A stretch of 64,000 nucleotides of DNA from Actinomucor elegans (taxonomy: Eukaryota; Mucoromycota; Mucoromycetes; Mucorales; Mucoraceae). The stretch covers positions 330,501 to 394,500 of the forward strand of contig JAMSLZ010000013.1 in assembly GCA_026027325.1 (NCBI GenBank), read 5' to 3'. Below, piece after piece: positions 20,601 through 29,629 of this stretch. The notes under the pieces are model-generated. The model had not been told where the DNA came from. It was given only the letters and a program-made list of their open reading frames with translations, and searched no databases. The position numbers were made by a program, and so were the translations under genes. Numbering within the stretch: the first letter of the stretch is position 1; each line of letters opens with the position of its first letter.

Positions 20601-22774
20601 TGCTTAGTAAAGTAGCTGCACCTTTAGATCAACTACGTAATGATAAGGATGTACAAACCAAATGGACGTCTTTACATACTGATCGATTCAATCGGATTAA
20701 ACAGATTCTTGTGTCTAATGCCGTGCTTCACCAGCCTGATCTATCCAAGAAATTTTATCTGGAGACAGACGCATCTGTATATGGGATAGCTTGTGCACTC
20801 ACTCAAAGAGATGAATTTAATAGAACTGTACACATTGCTTTCATTAGCAAGTCTCTCAATTCGGCTGAGCGCAATTGGTCCACCAATAGACGCGAAACTG
20901 CTGCAATTGTATTCGGATTGATCAGATTTAGACCTTTGCTATGGGGGCATCCATTACCTATCGAGGTGCTCACTGATCATATGGCTCTTACTTACATGTT
21001 CACGTCTACCACGTTGAACAGTACATTACAATCTTATATGGATGTTATTGGACAATTCAATCTGAATGTAGTTCACTTAAAAGGCATTGCCAATAAACTA
21101 CCTGATGCACTATCTCGCGTTTACCCTCCTATTATTGAAGATCAAACGCTGGAGGGGGAGCAGGATCGCAATATTAAACGATTAGAGAAATACATCTTAC
21201 TAAGAAGAGCTTCATCTAACAATGACAAAGATAGATTTATTCATAAAAAGAAGATCTACTCGAAAGATAAACGTTTGAACATCCTCGCGGTGAAGCTTAA
21301 TAGTAAAGACTTCAAATCTAAAGGAACAGAGTATGCTTGTCCTCCAGCCCACGAGAGAGATCAAATCATCCACGATGCACATGCACTTGGACATTTCGGT
21401 ATTGAGAGTGTAGTAAAGCACATCCACACTTACCAGGGGTTACATTGGAATACCATCTACGCTGACTGCAAAGATATCCTTTCACGCTGCAAAGAATGTG
21501 CACTTCACAATGTATCCAAGAAGGGTTTCAATCCACAAAAATCTATAGTTGCATTCGAACCATTCAGTCATGTAACAATGGATCTCTTTGGACCACTTCC
21601 TGTAACTGAGGCTGGTAACATATATGGGCTAGTACTTGTCGATATTTGCACCAAATATATTATCACTAGACCTATACCCAACAAACAAAGTGATACCGTA
21701 GCTAAAGCTTTGATTAATATCTTTGCTGACTATGGATTACCTGACATCATTGGTAGCGATAACGGAAGGGAATTCAGGAACGGATTGATGCATACATTAA
21801 CCAATACCTTGGGCATCCAGCACCGATTCTCTACACCTTATTATCCTCAATCCAATGGTGCTGCTGAGAGATCCGTGCAGATGGTGAAAAACACACTGCG
21901 GAAACTTTGTGGTAATGATACAAGTAACTGGGACGAAAGGCTAGGACTTGTACAATTATGCTGCAATATCAAAGTAAGAGATCGCACTGCTAGTACACCA
22001 TTTTCGTTAATGTTTGCTAGACAAGTAGACTTGAGCACAAATCATGATCCTAAAATGAAGGGCAAAAAGAATCCTGTATCAGTAAAAGAACTGGTAAAGA
22101 GAGCTGATTACATGGCTGACGTTGTATTTCCTGCTGTTGAAGAGAGAACACGTAAGATCGTCGAAAAGTACAATGAGGATTTCAACAAGAAGCATCGCAT
22201 TATTGATATCCCAATAGACACTCCTGTAATGGTCAAATTACAAGGTGGTCGACCAACATCGTTATCGCCTCTATATGATGGGCCATATACTGTAGTTCGA
22301 AAGACACGTGCTGGCACCTATGTATTGAAGGACGAGTCGAATGAACTATTACATCGTGAATATGTACCCTCAGAACTCAAAGTCGTATCTATTGACGAAT
22401 CTGCTATAGAAGAAGAACTGTTTGAAGTCGAGGAGATACGAGACCATAAAGATGAAAATGGCCAAAGGTTATATCTTGTAAAATGGGTAGGCTATGGTGA
22501 ACGAGAAAATGACTGGATCTCAGTTGATGCATTTTCGTCTCCTGTCACTATCGAAAAGTATTGGGAAAAGGTTAGACAGTCAAAGCGATTAGCAAAGGAA
22601 AGGTTGAAAGACACTTACCAAAAGAAAACTCATACCAAATCACCAACTAAGAACACAATTACTGATCAAAAATCTGATAATGTGTCGAATAATAAGAGAA
22701 TGCGAACTGGTGAGGTAACTGATTTAAATCATCCCATATCACAGACTAGACGTAGTAAAAGAAGCAGGAAGTAA
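17663..22774 (+). CDS. Ty3/chromovirus Gag-Pol polyprotein, 1703 aa
   Basis: A single open frame encodes capsid, enzymes and chromodomain. Gag covers about residues 1-500 and ends with a zinc-knuckle-like CRFCKKPWFRGHSC (around 458). Protease has DSGSDVACI (around 549). Reverse transcriptase has SKIDLKQAYYSF and the YVDD box (around 886), RNase H LETDASVYGIACAL (around 1034) and LTDHMALTYMF. Integrase has an HHCC finger (HDAHALGHFG, then CKDILSRCKECALH) and the DDE triad in MDLFGPL, GSDNGREF and NGAAERS (about 1306, 1364, 1400). A C-terminal chromodomain is at about 1587-1640 (FEVEEIRDHK, YLVKWVGYG, NDWISVDAF), which in this clade directs integration to marked chromatin. All visible catalytic residues are intact. 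Gag and Pol share one frame, so no frameshift is needed. The first ATG follows the LTR by 30 bp. Confidence 0.96.
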   Translation: MSQNNSTTPVTVPDLLANTPTATCAAEETMEGIETGNVSELSQAKTTESVMAMSEDHKEEKGPIGDLAINILMDRRTVASQRYASLLISDGAELLGNDPEAYDREMERLIKCIDTYNKHIDVMVTANRKIQIHKAVSEAMPTERAPATNNGDTTILMRLAPRDLPKFQLTGDTVYYPGETVYNSVEHFLRTFEKTLISTGNDVERTWKQYIQGTLAMDYDVWMKGDLLVQDTWETARKVFLDTFGGAQDKLDARRLVMNMRIRTNETINSFNLRFTRAASEAGYSKFDNTIADAFMYALPQAWQPAINTVLHSNGKNSTTWIVSDIAAAALNVYGQQVPGSLANENGLSRSKGGFGADMASPQGSHNINKGKRKAEDFYHHKRTTSPTSASTIDRFYCPRHGGKLSNHDERNCFSIAKHASSSSSSSGRAGSMTPSGSRPFTFLGNNNAPLRANGNNPCRFCKKPWFRGHSCQEYRQAMRANHPGPSVLAIRADTLVSEEDEDKKVKEAMEDLNYDCKFDDDKSHNTRSTFNLMTPIYIEGRRLVAKVDSGSDVACINKKILNKDFSDIHINKVNGYLNFLALNNEGKNSKAKRIGKTRPMTVTYTNNISFKHAFEVVEFSDVMETEFDVLLGTDILPKMNIYLGGVAFNWPNDIAKESKQFENVNFDNDKHYDPDNALYGNTEQRKEYMKMIQASINKNATIKPKAVCTIPESIVKIPMKSGANCYVRQYPLPVHAKAEIEKQLKEWLDNGIVEKSKPSARFHSPLLAVPKKDENDKLTKLRICCDLRKINASISEDLQENFAVPKITEIFDRVSKKAKIMSKIDLKQAYYSFAVDEASREVLSFSYNHINYKWCHAPFGLSFLTSQYCRVMNILLGDLEGVETYVDDCVLYSETIEEHIKLINTVLERLTSVNLKINPDKCTWFRTALYLLGFIVGPGITKIDHRRLSNIDKWPIPKNAAQVRSIMGVISHLRDYCPMLSKVAAPLDQLRNDKDVQTKWTSLHTDRFNRIKQILVSNAVLHQPDLSKKFYLETDASVYGIACALTQRDEFNRTVHIAFISKSLNSAERNWSTNRRETAAIVFGLIRFRPLLWGHPLPIEVLTDHMALTYMFTSTTLNSTLQSYMDVIGQFNLNVVHLKGIANKLPDALSRVYPPIIEDQTLEGEQDRNIKRLEKYILLRRASSNNDKDRFIHKKKIYSKDKRLNILAVKLNSKDFKSKGTEYACPPAHERDQIIHDAHALGHFGIESVVKHIHTYQGLHWNTIYADCKDILSRCKECALHNVSKKGFNPQKSIVAFEPFSHVTMDLFGPLPVTEAGNIYGLVLVDICTKYIITRPIPNKQSDTVAKALINIFADYGLPDIIGSDNGREFRNGLMHTLTNTLGIQHRFSTPYYPQSNGAAERSVQMVKNTLRKLCGNDTSNWDERLGLVQLCCNIKVRDRTASTPFSLMFARQVDLSTNHDPKMKGKKNPVSVKELVKRADYMADVVFPAVEERTRKIVEKYNEDFNKKHRIIDIPIDTPVMVKLQGGRPTSLSPLYDGPYTVVRKTRAGTYVLKDESNELLHREYVPSELKVVSIDESAIEEELFEVEEIRDHKDENGQRLYLVKWVGYGERENDWISVDAFSSPVTIEKYWEKVRQSKRLAKERLKDTYQKKTHTKSPTKNTITDQKSDNVSNNKRMRTGEVTDLNHPISQTRRSKRSRK

Positions 22775-23024
22775 TGACACGCAACAGTGAAAGAAACATT
22801 TTAAGTTCTCACTTGCCCGGTCAATATACAAAACTAAACAAAAAAATATAATAATATACTGTCACGCAGTTATGCCTTGGAAATTGTATCTCAGCAGTTG
22901 ATATCATACTACAGTAAAAATAAACCTGGTAAAATTGAATCACTGGAGAACAAAAAACAACATAACACGTAGATACAACTTCTTGTTATTCTTTACTAAT
23001 GTCGACTCAGTGTGCACTGACTCT

Positions 23025-23034
23025 AGTGGGGGAG
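23025..23034 (+). promoter_or_regulatory. Polypurine tract of the Ty3 element
   Basis: AGTGGGGGAG lies two bases before the 3' LTR, the expected position for the plus-strand primer; the only non-purine is one T. Confidence 0.7.
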
Positions 23035-23036
23035 CA

Positions 23037-23338
23037 TGTGGTGAAATAGCCACATAATTGAAGTACAGACAGACTAGAGGCCTGTGCGCCCTAGCTGTAG
23101 CACATACATACTAAAGCATCATTGATTACCTTATACAGCGATACAGTCCTTAAACAGAGATACGTCCTTCTTATACTTCTTATATGAACACAAGTAAATA
23201 ACCTTCAGTCACAATTCAACGAGTATAAATACAAGCTAGAAAAACTAGTTAGAAAGAACTAATCACATTTAAGTTGAATAAACTATAACCAAGTTATAAT
23301 CGACTTACTACCTGCTTTTATATTTTAATTTTACCGCA
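23037..23338 (+). repeat. 3' LTR of the Ty3 element (family A)
   Basis: 302 bp, identical to the 5' LTR as far as I can read, and followed by the AGGAT duplication. Confidence 0.95.
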
Positions 23339-23496
23339 AGGATTATTGGCTAATAGTTCTAAGGATGACACATCGCTTGTATTTATGCAGGCCTCGTTAA
23401 TCTGATTGGGTTATCAGATAGAGTCCGTGTATGACATAAATGAACAGTTGATTCCTTACTATTATGTCGATGCAAAATAGTAGGTGGAATACAACA

Positions 23497-23567
23497 CTTA
23501 TACTCAGCTTGCTGCTTTGACAGCTTTGTAACGTCGGTTAAGAGATATATATGGAAATCAATGCTTA
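23497..23567 (+). repeat. Repeat E, copy 1
   Basis: CTTATACTCAGCTTGCTGC...AAATCAATGCTTA; an inverted copy lies at 25033-25105, close to the other end of the LTR cluster. Short and non-coding. Confidence 0.6.
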
Positions 23568-23729
23568 GTGCAACTAACCTTCATAAACTATCTATCACCG
23601 AATATAAAGTCGTACTAGAATGGATTACTATAAATCCTTGTTAACTCCATGAGCGCAGTCTTTGACTAACTCAATCGTCTATAATATCAAGTTAAATCCG
23701 AACTTCAATTTTGTATAAATAGCTCATCA

Positions 23730-24460
23730 TTTTAATGCTTTAATAAATCAATTCGTTTTATCAGTCTGGTTATTTTTACAGTCTTTATTATATTCGATAT
23801 AAAAGGCCGCATTGTAAACCTTAACGGATAGTAAGGCGGTTTCGTGGTGATCCAAGAGTAATGCAAGCATTGCATATGGTAGCCCATCGGTACCAGGGCT
23901 ACTTTTTCGCGGGCATCGAGCAGTTCCTTCAATTAATTCTATCCTAGAGTAAAAGGAGTTGTCAATGAAGATTGTGTTTCAGTGGATAGACATGTTCATT
24001 ATCATTAATAGTAGATGTCAGTTGTCGAACGGAGTCATTGTCAATAAGGACTGGAGTGTATAAATTGCTATAAAAGGTGGCCACGGCGTCATCCGATGGT
24101 GGATGGTGTGTGGTGCAAATTGTATTGGTACTGGGATTTTGGAGATAGGTGGTATTAGCTCGTTTAGATTGTCGAGATTCAATAGTTCTCTTGAGGTAAT
24201 CGGCCGAGGTCTCACCGTTCTTATGCCATCGTTTGCCAGGGCGCGTAAGCGGCTATTATAAGCTATATCCTGTTGTAGGTTGGAAATGGTTTGTTCGACA
24301 ACTGGGAGTCGAAAGCTAACTTGGGCGGTAACATGAGAGCCACGCAGCATTTTATTGCGTTTGACGTTGCAGGGGCGTGTTAAAAGTCGCTTTCTCCATT
24401 CACTTTTACGTCGAGAGCAATTGTAGAGACTATATCTTTGACTATTGTTTTGAGTTGGTC
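23730..24460 (-). pseudogene. LINE ORF2 fragment, linker and start of reverse transcriptase
   Basis: On minus: WHKNGETSADYLKRTIESRQ, then PPSDDAVATFYSNLYTPVLI, then PRKSSPGTDGLPYAMLALLL and KVYNAAF. This is the stretch between endonuclease and reverse transcriptase of APE-type LINEs, ending just before the block that continues at 16980. Several frameshifts are present. Confidence 0.75.
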
Positions 24461-24461
24461 C

Positions 24462-24971
24462 TGCGGTAAAATTAAGATAAAAGCAGGTAGTAAGTCGATT
24501 ATAACTTGGTTATATTTTATTCAACTTAAATTGATTTTCTTCTTTCTAACTAGTTTTTCTAGCTTGTATTTATACTCGTTGAATTGTGACTGAAGGTTAT
24601 TTACTTGTGTTCATATAGAGATTCGTCTCAATTTAAAATAATATAATTCATATTTTAAAAATTAAGAAAAAACTAGAATTTAATAATTTATTATATATTT
24701 ATATTATAATATAGTTTATGCCAAGTAACCAACTCTTTGTTTATGGATAAAGAAACAACATTACATTTATGTTTTTTACAAATATGATTTTTATATAGTT
24801 TATTTATTTGGAGACACTTCTCATAAGAAGTATAAGAAGGACGTATCTATCTGTTTAAGGACTGTATCGCTGTATAAGGTAATCAATGATGCTTTAGTAT
24901 GTATGTGCTACAGCTAGGGCGCACATGCCTCTAGTCTGTCTGTACTTCAATTATGTGGCTATTTCACCACA
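24462..24971 (-). repeat. Solo LTR of family A, disrupted by a small TIR element
   Basis: On minus it starts TGTGGTGAAATAGCCACATAATTG and ends TTAATTTTACCGCA like the Ty3 LTRs, with several substitutions (for example AAATTGATTTTCTTC on plus). Bases 24618-24822 are foreign. No flanking 5-bp duplication is visible (GGTCC versus AAATG). Confidence 0.8.
24618..24822. mobile_element. 205-bp AT-rich MITE-like insertion in the solo LTR
   Basis: Ends are GAGATTCGTCTC and, inverted, GAGAAGTGTCTC (9 of 12 match). ATA flanks it on both sides while the intact LTR has one copy (CATATAAGAAG). A TA duplication fits equally well. No coding sequence, so it would depend on a transposase elsewhere. Confidence 0.55.
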
Positions 24972-25031
24972 AAATGAATCCCGTCTTTTTAATATATATA
25001 TGCAGAATGTTTATATGTGGATTTCACCACA
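24972..25031 (-). repeat. Family B LTR, first 60 bp only
   Basis: On minus: TGTGGTGAAATCCACATATAAACATTCTGC...ACGGGATTCATTT, then abruptly the start of the family A solo LTR. Confidence 0.65.
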
Positions 25032-25032
25032 C

Positions 25033-25105
25033 TAAGCATCTTGATTTCCATATATATCTCTTAAACGACGTTACAAAGCTGTCAAAGCAGCAAGCTGAGT
25101 ATAAG
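25033..25105 (-). repeat. Repeat E, copy 2 (inverted)
   Basis: Reverse complement of 23497-23567 with a few changes; continues into unmatched AT-rich DNA. Confidence 0.6.
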
Positions 25106-25379
25106 CATTGTCGAACATTGACCTGATTGGTGACGGGCACGGAAAAAGTCATGTTTACAACATTAACTATTCAATTAGGAGTAGAATTTAAGTGTGCTTT
25201 ATTATTAAACTTTTAAATGAACATAAGTTATATTTATACTTTTTCTAATACTAGAAGAGTGTTGTGTACGTGGATAGAAAGAGGATTATAATAGAAGAAC
25301 AGAAGAATAATATCAAAACTGTGGTAAGTCTTTTTATTTCCAAAATTAAATTTCGAATGATCTTTTTTTAATCAGCTAA

Positions 25380-25548
25380 GAGCTCGTCCTTTTATACTTT
25401 TCAGCTTGCTGCGGTTGACTAATGATATTATGGGTATACGTAAGCTAGTAGCTTGTTGACTGCGCGGCTCATAGTGACTTGCTGATATTCCAAGATGATG
25501 ATGATGGCCGACATACTGCGGTACCATATCGGACTGTAAATAAAGGTA
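25380..25548 (+). repeat. Repeat F, copy 1
   Basis: GAGCTCGTCCTTTTATACTTTTCAG...GGACTGTAAATAAAGGTA. A copy in the same orientation is at 37957-38129. No TG/CA ends; nature unknown. It is followed by a partial H element (about 25600-25772, ending ATGAGCGTTTACAACA). Confidence 0.6.
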
Positions 25549-25799
25549 AGCATTTTATCTCGGCATAACACTCGATTAGGAATTTGTCTTTTACTGCTAT
25601 TTCTTGTTTTATAATAAAGCGTAATAATTACACAGTTGTTTATATTCTGGATTCGGGTAATAATGAGTTACATCTTCAAGCTATTCATAAAGGTGGGCAT
25701 ATGGCTACCAAAGCCTATACAACCTCTTCTTTACTGATATAATCATGAGCGTTTACAACAAAGAGAATATTCTAAGTAGAACATGGAAGGCTGTGTGTC

Positions 25800-26273
25800 G
25801 TATACACGCTTATATTCACAGGCTATACATACGACATGTCTCAATTAAAGCTAGATCTAACTGCGTAACTGATTGACCCGACAAACAGGTTTCACCAATC
25901 AAGCAATTCACGCATAATCAATTAAGCTTCTAGATCGATTCATCATCACTTGTCATTAACATTACTCATCAGTAATAATACAAGAACCAATACAAGAACA
26001 GTACGTTTACTTGTATAAACTAATTCTACCGTAACTTGCAAGTAATCGGCTAAACATGAATTATTGTTTCATTCATTCATTCTCAGCAGTACCTGTCAAT
26101 CGGTTAAACATAAGACCTTTAACTAATATAAATACACCTTCATTTTATGATCGAAATAAAGAATGAATAACTATCTTATTACCAATCAGTAATCTGATAA
26201 TTACATATACAAGTCTTATTATTATTATTATTATTACGTGAATCTTTGGTCTTTAGCTACTTCGGATTCAACA
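25800..26273 (-). repeat. Family M LTR-like element (inverted copy of 14608-15602)
   Basis: On minus it begins TGTTGAATCCGAAGTAGC and matches the mosaic at 14.6-15.6 kb, but without the H insertion. It therefore documents the empty site ATTGCTTGATTGG. An ATT trinucleotide run is at about 26216-26236. Confidence 0.65.
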
Positions 26274-26290
26274 CTGTGGAAAGTGTAGTG

Positions 26291-26368
26291 GAAGGTTCTG
26301 GGTAGTATGATTATTAATACTCATATATGAAACCTTCTAGCAAGATCACTTTCTGGAACCTTCTTGAA
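26291..26368. promoter_or_regulatory. Heat-shock-element cluster without an adjacent Pol II gene
   Basis: TTCTGGAACCTTCTTGAA (26351-26368) is four perfect alternating units, TTCnnGAAnnTTCnnGAA. GAAGGTTC at 26291-26298 adds two units. The nearest gene downstream is tRNA-Asn at 26449; no protein gene starts here on either strand. Confidence 0.5.
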
Positions 26369-26448
26369 TCTGCTAGGTAGCACGTGACCTGCGCCTTCTT
26401 GATTGAGGGTTTGGTTTAAATCGTTTTAAGCTACGAGAAAAACATGAA

Positions 26449-26522
26449 GCTTCCGTGGCGCAATTGGCTAGCGCGTCTGACTGTTAATCAGGAGGTTGGT
26501 GGTTCAAGCCCACCCGGGAGCG
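26449..26522 (+). tRNA. tRNA-Asn (GTT)
   Basis: Acceptor GCTTCCG/CGGGAGC, D stem GCGC/GCGC, anticodon stem TCTGA/TCAGG with loop CTGTTAA (anticodon GTT), T stem GGTGG/CCACC with loop TTCAAGC, discriminator G. No intron. A T6 run follows at once (Pol III stop). Confidence 0.95.
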
Positions 26523-26894
26523 TTTTTTAATAATATTTTTATTTTCGTGATATGTTTTGCTTTTTTTTTTGGTACCTTGAGCGTTGAAATACTCACTAGT
26601 ATTCGAGTTTGAGATCTTAATCAATAACTAGGTCATTTATTATATTGTTGATATAAAGATACGCATAGCAGATATGATGAAAAATATTTGTAAGTATCAA
26701 ATTAAAGAAATCGCTAACTATCTACCTTTTTAACTCAACTAACACTAATATATATATATATTGTTGTATCAGATAAGCATCATTCGCTAGTTCATTATAG
26801 CATATTAAATCAAGATCAATCAATTTCAAAAGCCCACTCGTAGATGATACTGTTTGTTTGTTTGTTTGTTTTTTACTATTTATTTCGAAAAGGC

Positions 26895-27609
26895 TTATTC
26901 CCAAGACTCTTCAACAGTTTCTCTTACTCGACGAACATACTCTTTTCTATTTTCACGGTAAAGATTGGCCGCCTCGGCATTAGCTGGTGAATTGGGGTTG
27001 GGATCGTTGAATAAAGATTGAATACTAGTCAAAATGGCAGCTACATCATAAGTAGGACTCCATCTGTTTTGTAAAATATCGAGACAAAGTTCACCATTGG
27101 CGTATACATTAGGGTGGAACATTTTTGAAACAAATTTCACTTGAGGTGGTTTATTGGGCTATGTTGTATATTAGTTTCCAGGTCATTAGCTTTCAAGTAA
27201 TAAAAATCTTACATAGGTTTCATCGAACTGTAATACCAATTTAAATGTACCATCCTCAAAAGGGGTATCAGCTAATTCATAAACAAGATTAGAAAAGGAA
27301 TTATAAAAAGAAATGTAACGATGCTTTCTTACCAGGACCGAAAATGACTGCATTCCACATCATGATATTATCTGGACAAGGCGCACCTATTATGAAAGAT
27401 GAACAGAGTCAACTAATTCGATTCTATAACCAAAATGTTTCACTGCAATCTATGTAAGTTTCCTTTACCTGATACACCGGCTATTCAGTAATGCGGATGA
27501 GTATTAAGAACAAACAAGAATCAACAAAAGAACATTTAGTCTTACCTGGAGGATCACTTTGTAATCTCTTAAAGTCACGCATAAGTCTTCTTCTAGTAGG
27601 TGTAGACAT
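26895..27609 (-). CDS. RAD6: Ubiquitin-conjugating enzyme E2, Rad6/Ubc2
   Basis: Exons on minus: 27546-27609, 27469-27480 (12-nt microexon), 27333-27386, 27213-27271 and 26895-27158, giving 150 aa, the usual Rad6 length. It starts [21 protein letters not shown] as in all Rad6 orthologues. The UBC fold shows [40 protein letters not shown] (active Cys) and [20 protein letters not shown]. The acidic tail of budding yeast Rad6 is absent; the protein ends [12 protein letters not shown]. With Bre1 or Rad18 type E3 partners the family ubiquitinates histone H2B and PCNA. The microexon codes for the GVS of PPAGVSG; it is required because flanking exons are out of phase without it. Confidence 0.95.
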
Positions 27610-29255
27610 GTTTTATATATATAAAATATTTGTTGCTGTTAATCTTAGGGGAAAGTATGTAAGCAATGAATGAATTGAAAGGTTTGAATTTATAAATCTA
27701 GATTTACAAATATACTAAAAGAAAAGAAAAAGCACCACTGCGTATTTTTAAATGAATAATTTAATCGCGTGACGGCTTTTTGTTAAATCCGCACCTTCCT
27801 GCACATGGTTTAGATGTTTCAACCTTTTTTACTCGAGATACAACAGTGAATATTTCAAATCAAAAAGGTTCTATGACTAAGCAAATAGTTTCTTTTTACT
27901 TTTATATTGCTTCCTTCGCATTTTTGTAAGATAATTGTAAAATAAATAACTAGATAGTATTGTATGATAGTACTAATGATTAATAAGGCGTAGTAAGCGA
28001 GCATTTATTATTAAGCATACTCAATGTAACGTAATCTTATGTTTAACTGGATGCTAACGACTGATCATTAGATTAATAATCAAAAACTACAGCTAATAGC
28101 TCATTATCGTATACGTATCACTATATGCATGCAGTGAATGACCCAGCTTAAGTTTGCATACAATTCATAGACATTATTTTCCTCTGTTATCTTTTGAATG
28201 TTTGCGTAGCTTGTATATCTTGAATTACTTATTGAGGCATGAATATCCTATGTTCTTGGGTATGCACTAAAATCCTCTAAAAAGTACATAATCTCTTTAC
28301 TATGCTCCAATATTGAACTGAGATAAATCTTGGTATCTCAAGAAATGCATAGAAAAATGTAAACTCCATGTAATAAAACCACAATTGTAGTCATATGTTA
28401 ACATACTCAAGCTCTAGGTATAGTCCTGATTATATTGTTTTTATTTTCTTACAAAATTCGCATTACTTAAAGGAAGATCAAACTGCCTATAAACTATATT
28501 AATTCAAAAAATGCAAGTCTGCGTTTATTGACTTCCACAATGAAGGTATTATTCTTTTGTGGGCCATGTAGAATCCTGTGTAGAATACTCCGGAGGCGAT
28601 CTTAGCTGTTGACATTTTCAGTTCTATAACTATATAAAGATAAGTATAATGATAGATAGACAAATATACTTGCACATCAATCTCCTCTTGTTCTGAAGAT
28701 TATCGATGTGATATTTGTACTAATCAGTCAACTGAGGTTGAACCACATGGGTCGACACGCTGTCCATAAAAGAACCCAGAAATTACAAAGGCCATTGTAA
28801 ATCAGCAATTATTTGATAAGCACCTGTGAGGTTTGATTATTACATAGTATGCATTATGATTTTTTTTTTAAATAAACAAATTTCCTTAAGTATATATTTA
28901 ATAGATCGACTACCATATAATTCCTATCACTTGGACACTCTGGATCTGTACGCAGAGTTTCTCTTTTTGGTTTCTTACAAGCCCAATATCATTCAAATCA
29001 AATTCCAATTCAGTACAAGTTGTGCTAAGAACCTAAAACGCCACCTAGAGCCCATCATTGTCTATATTAAGATTTCTATTTTCTAGATGGAAATTTCGGA
29101 TCTGTATGCTAGGAAGACTGATATGGCGTGTTAAAACACGAGGTCTCAACTGACCTTCGTCAAATATCACAGCTGGTAAGAAGTCTAAGCTTAGAGCGAG
29201 TTTCCTCATATAGAAAACCCTTTATATTTTTTGCAAATTTAATGTATTTATTTAA
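27610..29255. other. Intergenic region without supported features
   Basis: RAD6 promoter side followed by AT-rich DNA. Short open frames only. I see no splice-linked exons, tRNA or recognisable element. Confidence 0.4.
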
Positions 29256-29266
29256 CTTAAGGTCAC

Positions 29267-29306
<40 letters not shown>

Positions 29307-29329
29307 TATGAACCATCTTAAGGCCACAC
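29256..29329 (-). mobile_element. Tail-only target-primed insertion (T37 + GTATGAACCAT) with 13-bp duplication
   Basis: CTTAAGGTCACAC (29256-29268) and CTTAAGGCCACAC (29317-29329) flank 37 T and GTATGAACCAT. On minus the insert reads ATGGTTCATAC followed by A37. Same terminal word as the insertion at 2939-2953. Confidence 0.6.
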
Positions 29330-29629
29330 GTTGAGGCGGAGAGGTGGTTTTGGATATAGAATGTTAAACATGATGAATAGAACATATGGTAGTAGTATAA
29401 TATATAATGATTGCGGAATTCTGTTAATTTACATGATTTTGTTTGAACAATAGTGAGATATGAGATAGTATTTTAATTGCTATAGTCTCCTAAAGAAAGA
29501 AGACCTTGTAGAAAGTGTGCTGTCAATATAAATACCTTCTATAATATAAGGAAATAGAGTCCACTATATGACAAGGTTTATATATTGCCAAACAATGATA
29601 GAATGAAGACTGAAGCTGATATGTCACTT

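Larger units (their letters stand above)
17326..23343 (+). mobile_element. Complete Ty3/chromovirus LTR retrotransposon with TSD AGGAT
   Basis: Two 302-bp LTRs (17331-17632 and 23037-23338) are identical base for base as far as I can read. AGGAT flanks the element on both sides (17326-17330, 23339-23343). Between the LTRs lie one uninterrupted 1703-codon Gag-Pol frame and a polypurine tract. The paralogous D copy near 37595-37615 shows the empty site (ATGAT in place of AGGAT). Identical LTRs, an open frame and a clean duplication point to very recent, possibly still active, transposition. Confidence 0.95.
16981..23496 (+). repeat. Family D LTR (about 505 bp without insert), split by the Ty3 element
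   Basis: Begins TGTTATATCCGGTGC at 16981, continues to 17330, and resumes at 23339/23344 to end GGAATACAACA at 23496. The same 506-bp unit without insertion is at 37451-37956 on minus. TG...CA ends and TGTT/AACA termini suggest a solo LTR; no target duplication was found for this copy. Confidence 0.75.

Noticed and set aside
17663..22774. Many shorter open frames on both strands inside the Ty3 Gag-Pol gene
   Set aside because: Shadows of the 1703-codon frame without own motifs.
26205..26240. CRISPR-like or tandem repeat arrays
   Set aside because: Only a simple ATT run; there are no spaced direct repeats, and the genome is eukaryotic.
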